Shown: positions 63,736-64,000 of the stretch, piece by piece | How the letters are laid out: every line of letters begins with the position of its first letter | Numbering within the stretch: position 1 is the stretch's first letter | Source: Capnocytophaga stomatis | GTDB lineage: Bacteria; Bacteroidota; Bacteroidia; Flavobacteriales; Flavobacteriaceae | NCBI RefSeq assembly: GCF_002302635.1 | Contig: NZ_CP022387.1 | Span: 2,728,001-2,792,000 of the forward strand | DNA length: 64,000 nt | Direction: 5' to 3' | Notes under the pieces: generated by a model | What the model was told of the DNA's origin: nothing | The model's input: the letters and a program-made list of their open reading frames with translations, nothing else | Databases searched by the model: none | Program-made: the position numbers and the translations under genes

Positions 63736-64000
63736 TCAGTGATAGTGAGGACTTAAATTCATCAAAGCACAAACCTCAGAAATACTCAAATACATCTTCT
63801 TGTTTAAAGGCTCTATATCAGTACTTTCAGAAATATTATTAACTTTCAAAACTTTTTTTCAACAGATTGTTCTTCCTTTACTTTTTCAAGTTTTTCTTGT
63901 TTTATCCTTTGTTTATAAGCCTTTTGACTACACTTATGAGACAATACTTCGTGTAAAAAGTTTTTGCTATAAACTGTTCTTTACAATGAACACAAATACG
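63736..64000 (-). pseudogene. frameshifted excisionase/HTH protein remnant
   Basis: Minus strand from the window edge encodes RICVHCKEQFIAKTFYTKYC, a zinc-finger-like start; one frameshift later it continues SHKCSQKAYKQRIKQEKLEK to a TGA at 63846. After a further shift it continues NKKMYLSISEVCALMNLS to a stop at 63736. The order zinc-finger, KQRI helix, LSISEVCALMNLS helix-turn-helix start matches excisionase-like proteins of Bacteroidetes mobile elements. At least two frameshifts and stops show decay. It extends beyond the window. Confidence 0.6.

Noticed and set aside
63573-63842. 89-codon forward ORF starting at TTG
   Set aside because: No ATG, no promoter, and it runs antisense over the excisionase relic.

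Overview
The window looks like a chromosomal segment of a low-GC member of the Bacteroidota, class Flavobacteriia, and most resembles Capnocytophaga. The pointers are the many TAnnTTTG -7 promoter boxes just upstream of genes, Bacteroidetes-specific families (DUF4835, DUF4293, a DUF6261-like protein, PepSY-like proteins), surface and secreted glycan hydrolases, a DnaJ with a reduced zinc finger, and an mPPase fused to an OmpA domain. Species is inferred from gene content only.

Layout: 0.1-9 kb holds housekeeping genes (rdgB, a DnaQ-like exonuclease, uvrD/pcrA, dps, an LptF/G permease, tgt). It is interrupted by one apparently intact IS5-type insertion sequence lying directly upstream of an orphan Aer/CetB-like PAS gene. 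9-17 kb carries a secreted SPOR protein, queE, an Na+/H+ pyrophosphatase with an OmpA tail, a Ser-Pro-Arg tRNA cluster and a GH110 alpha-galactosidase lipoprotein, followed by a 21-bp tandem repeat array. 17-29 kb holds menaquinone genes (isochorismate synthase and a hotdog thioesterase), DUF4835-recN, a PepSY/histidine kinase/response regulator module, a sulfatase lipoprotein, DUF4293 and purM. 29-34 kb is looser: a repeat-containing lipoprotein, a 1.2-kb gene-free stretch with a 41-bp tandem repeat array, a His-rich multispan membrane protein and a porin. 34-56 kb is again mostly housekeeping (bcp, a DASS transporter, a phosphoribosyltransferase, grpE-dnaJ, an M48 protease, nth, bioA, a GH109-type protein, ribB, NDH-2, DUF445, glmS, ddl-coaD, aroC), with a recent tandem duplication of unknown genes at 39.3-40.7 kb.

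57.1-63.5 kb is a tightly packed minus-strand operon of seven genes: radical SAM enzyme, HAD phosphatase, polysaccharide-deacetylase-like protein, a second HAD protein, two GT4 glycosyltransferases and a UDP-GlcNAc 2-epimerase. Most junctions are ATGA or short overlaps. It is flanked on one side by a truncated gene fragment and on the other by a frameshifted excisionase-like remnant, so it looks like a laterally acquired glycan cassette. This is the best candidate here for an undescribed system.

How the genes work together: tgt and queE both serve queuosine. Isochorismate synthase and the hotdog thioesterase serve menaquinone, which NDH-2 would reduce. GH110, the GH109-type protein and the sulfatase suggest foraging on host mucin or blood-group-type glycans. 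GlmS supplies the amino-sugar pool that WecB and the glycosyltransferases could draw on. Several enzymes have lost metal ligands present in classical homologues: Tgt (zinc cysteines), Nth (4Fe-4S cysteines), the GTP-cyclohydrolase-like half of RibB (zinc cysteines) and DnaJ (half of the zinc-binding repeats).
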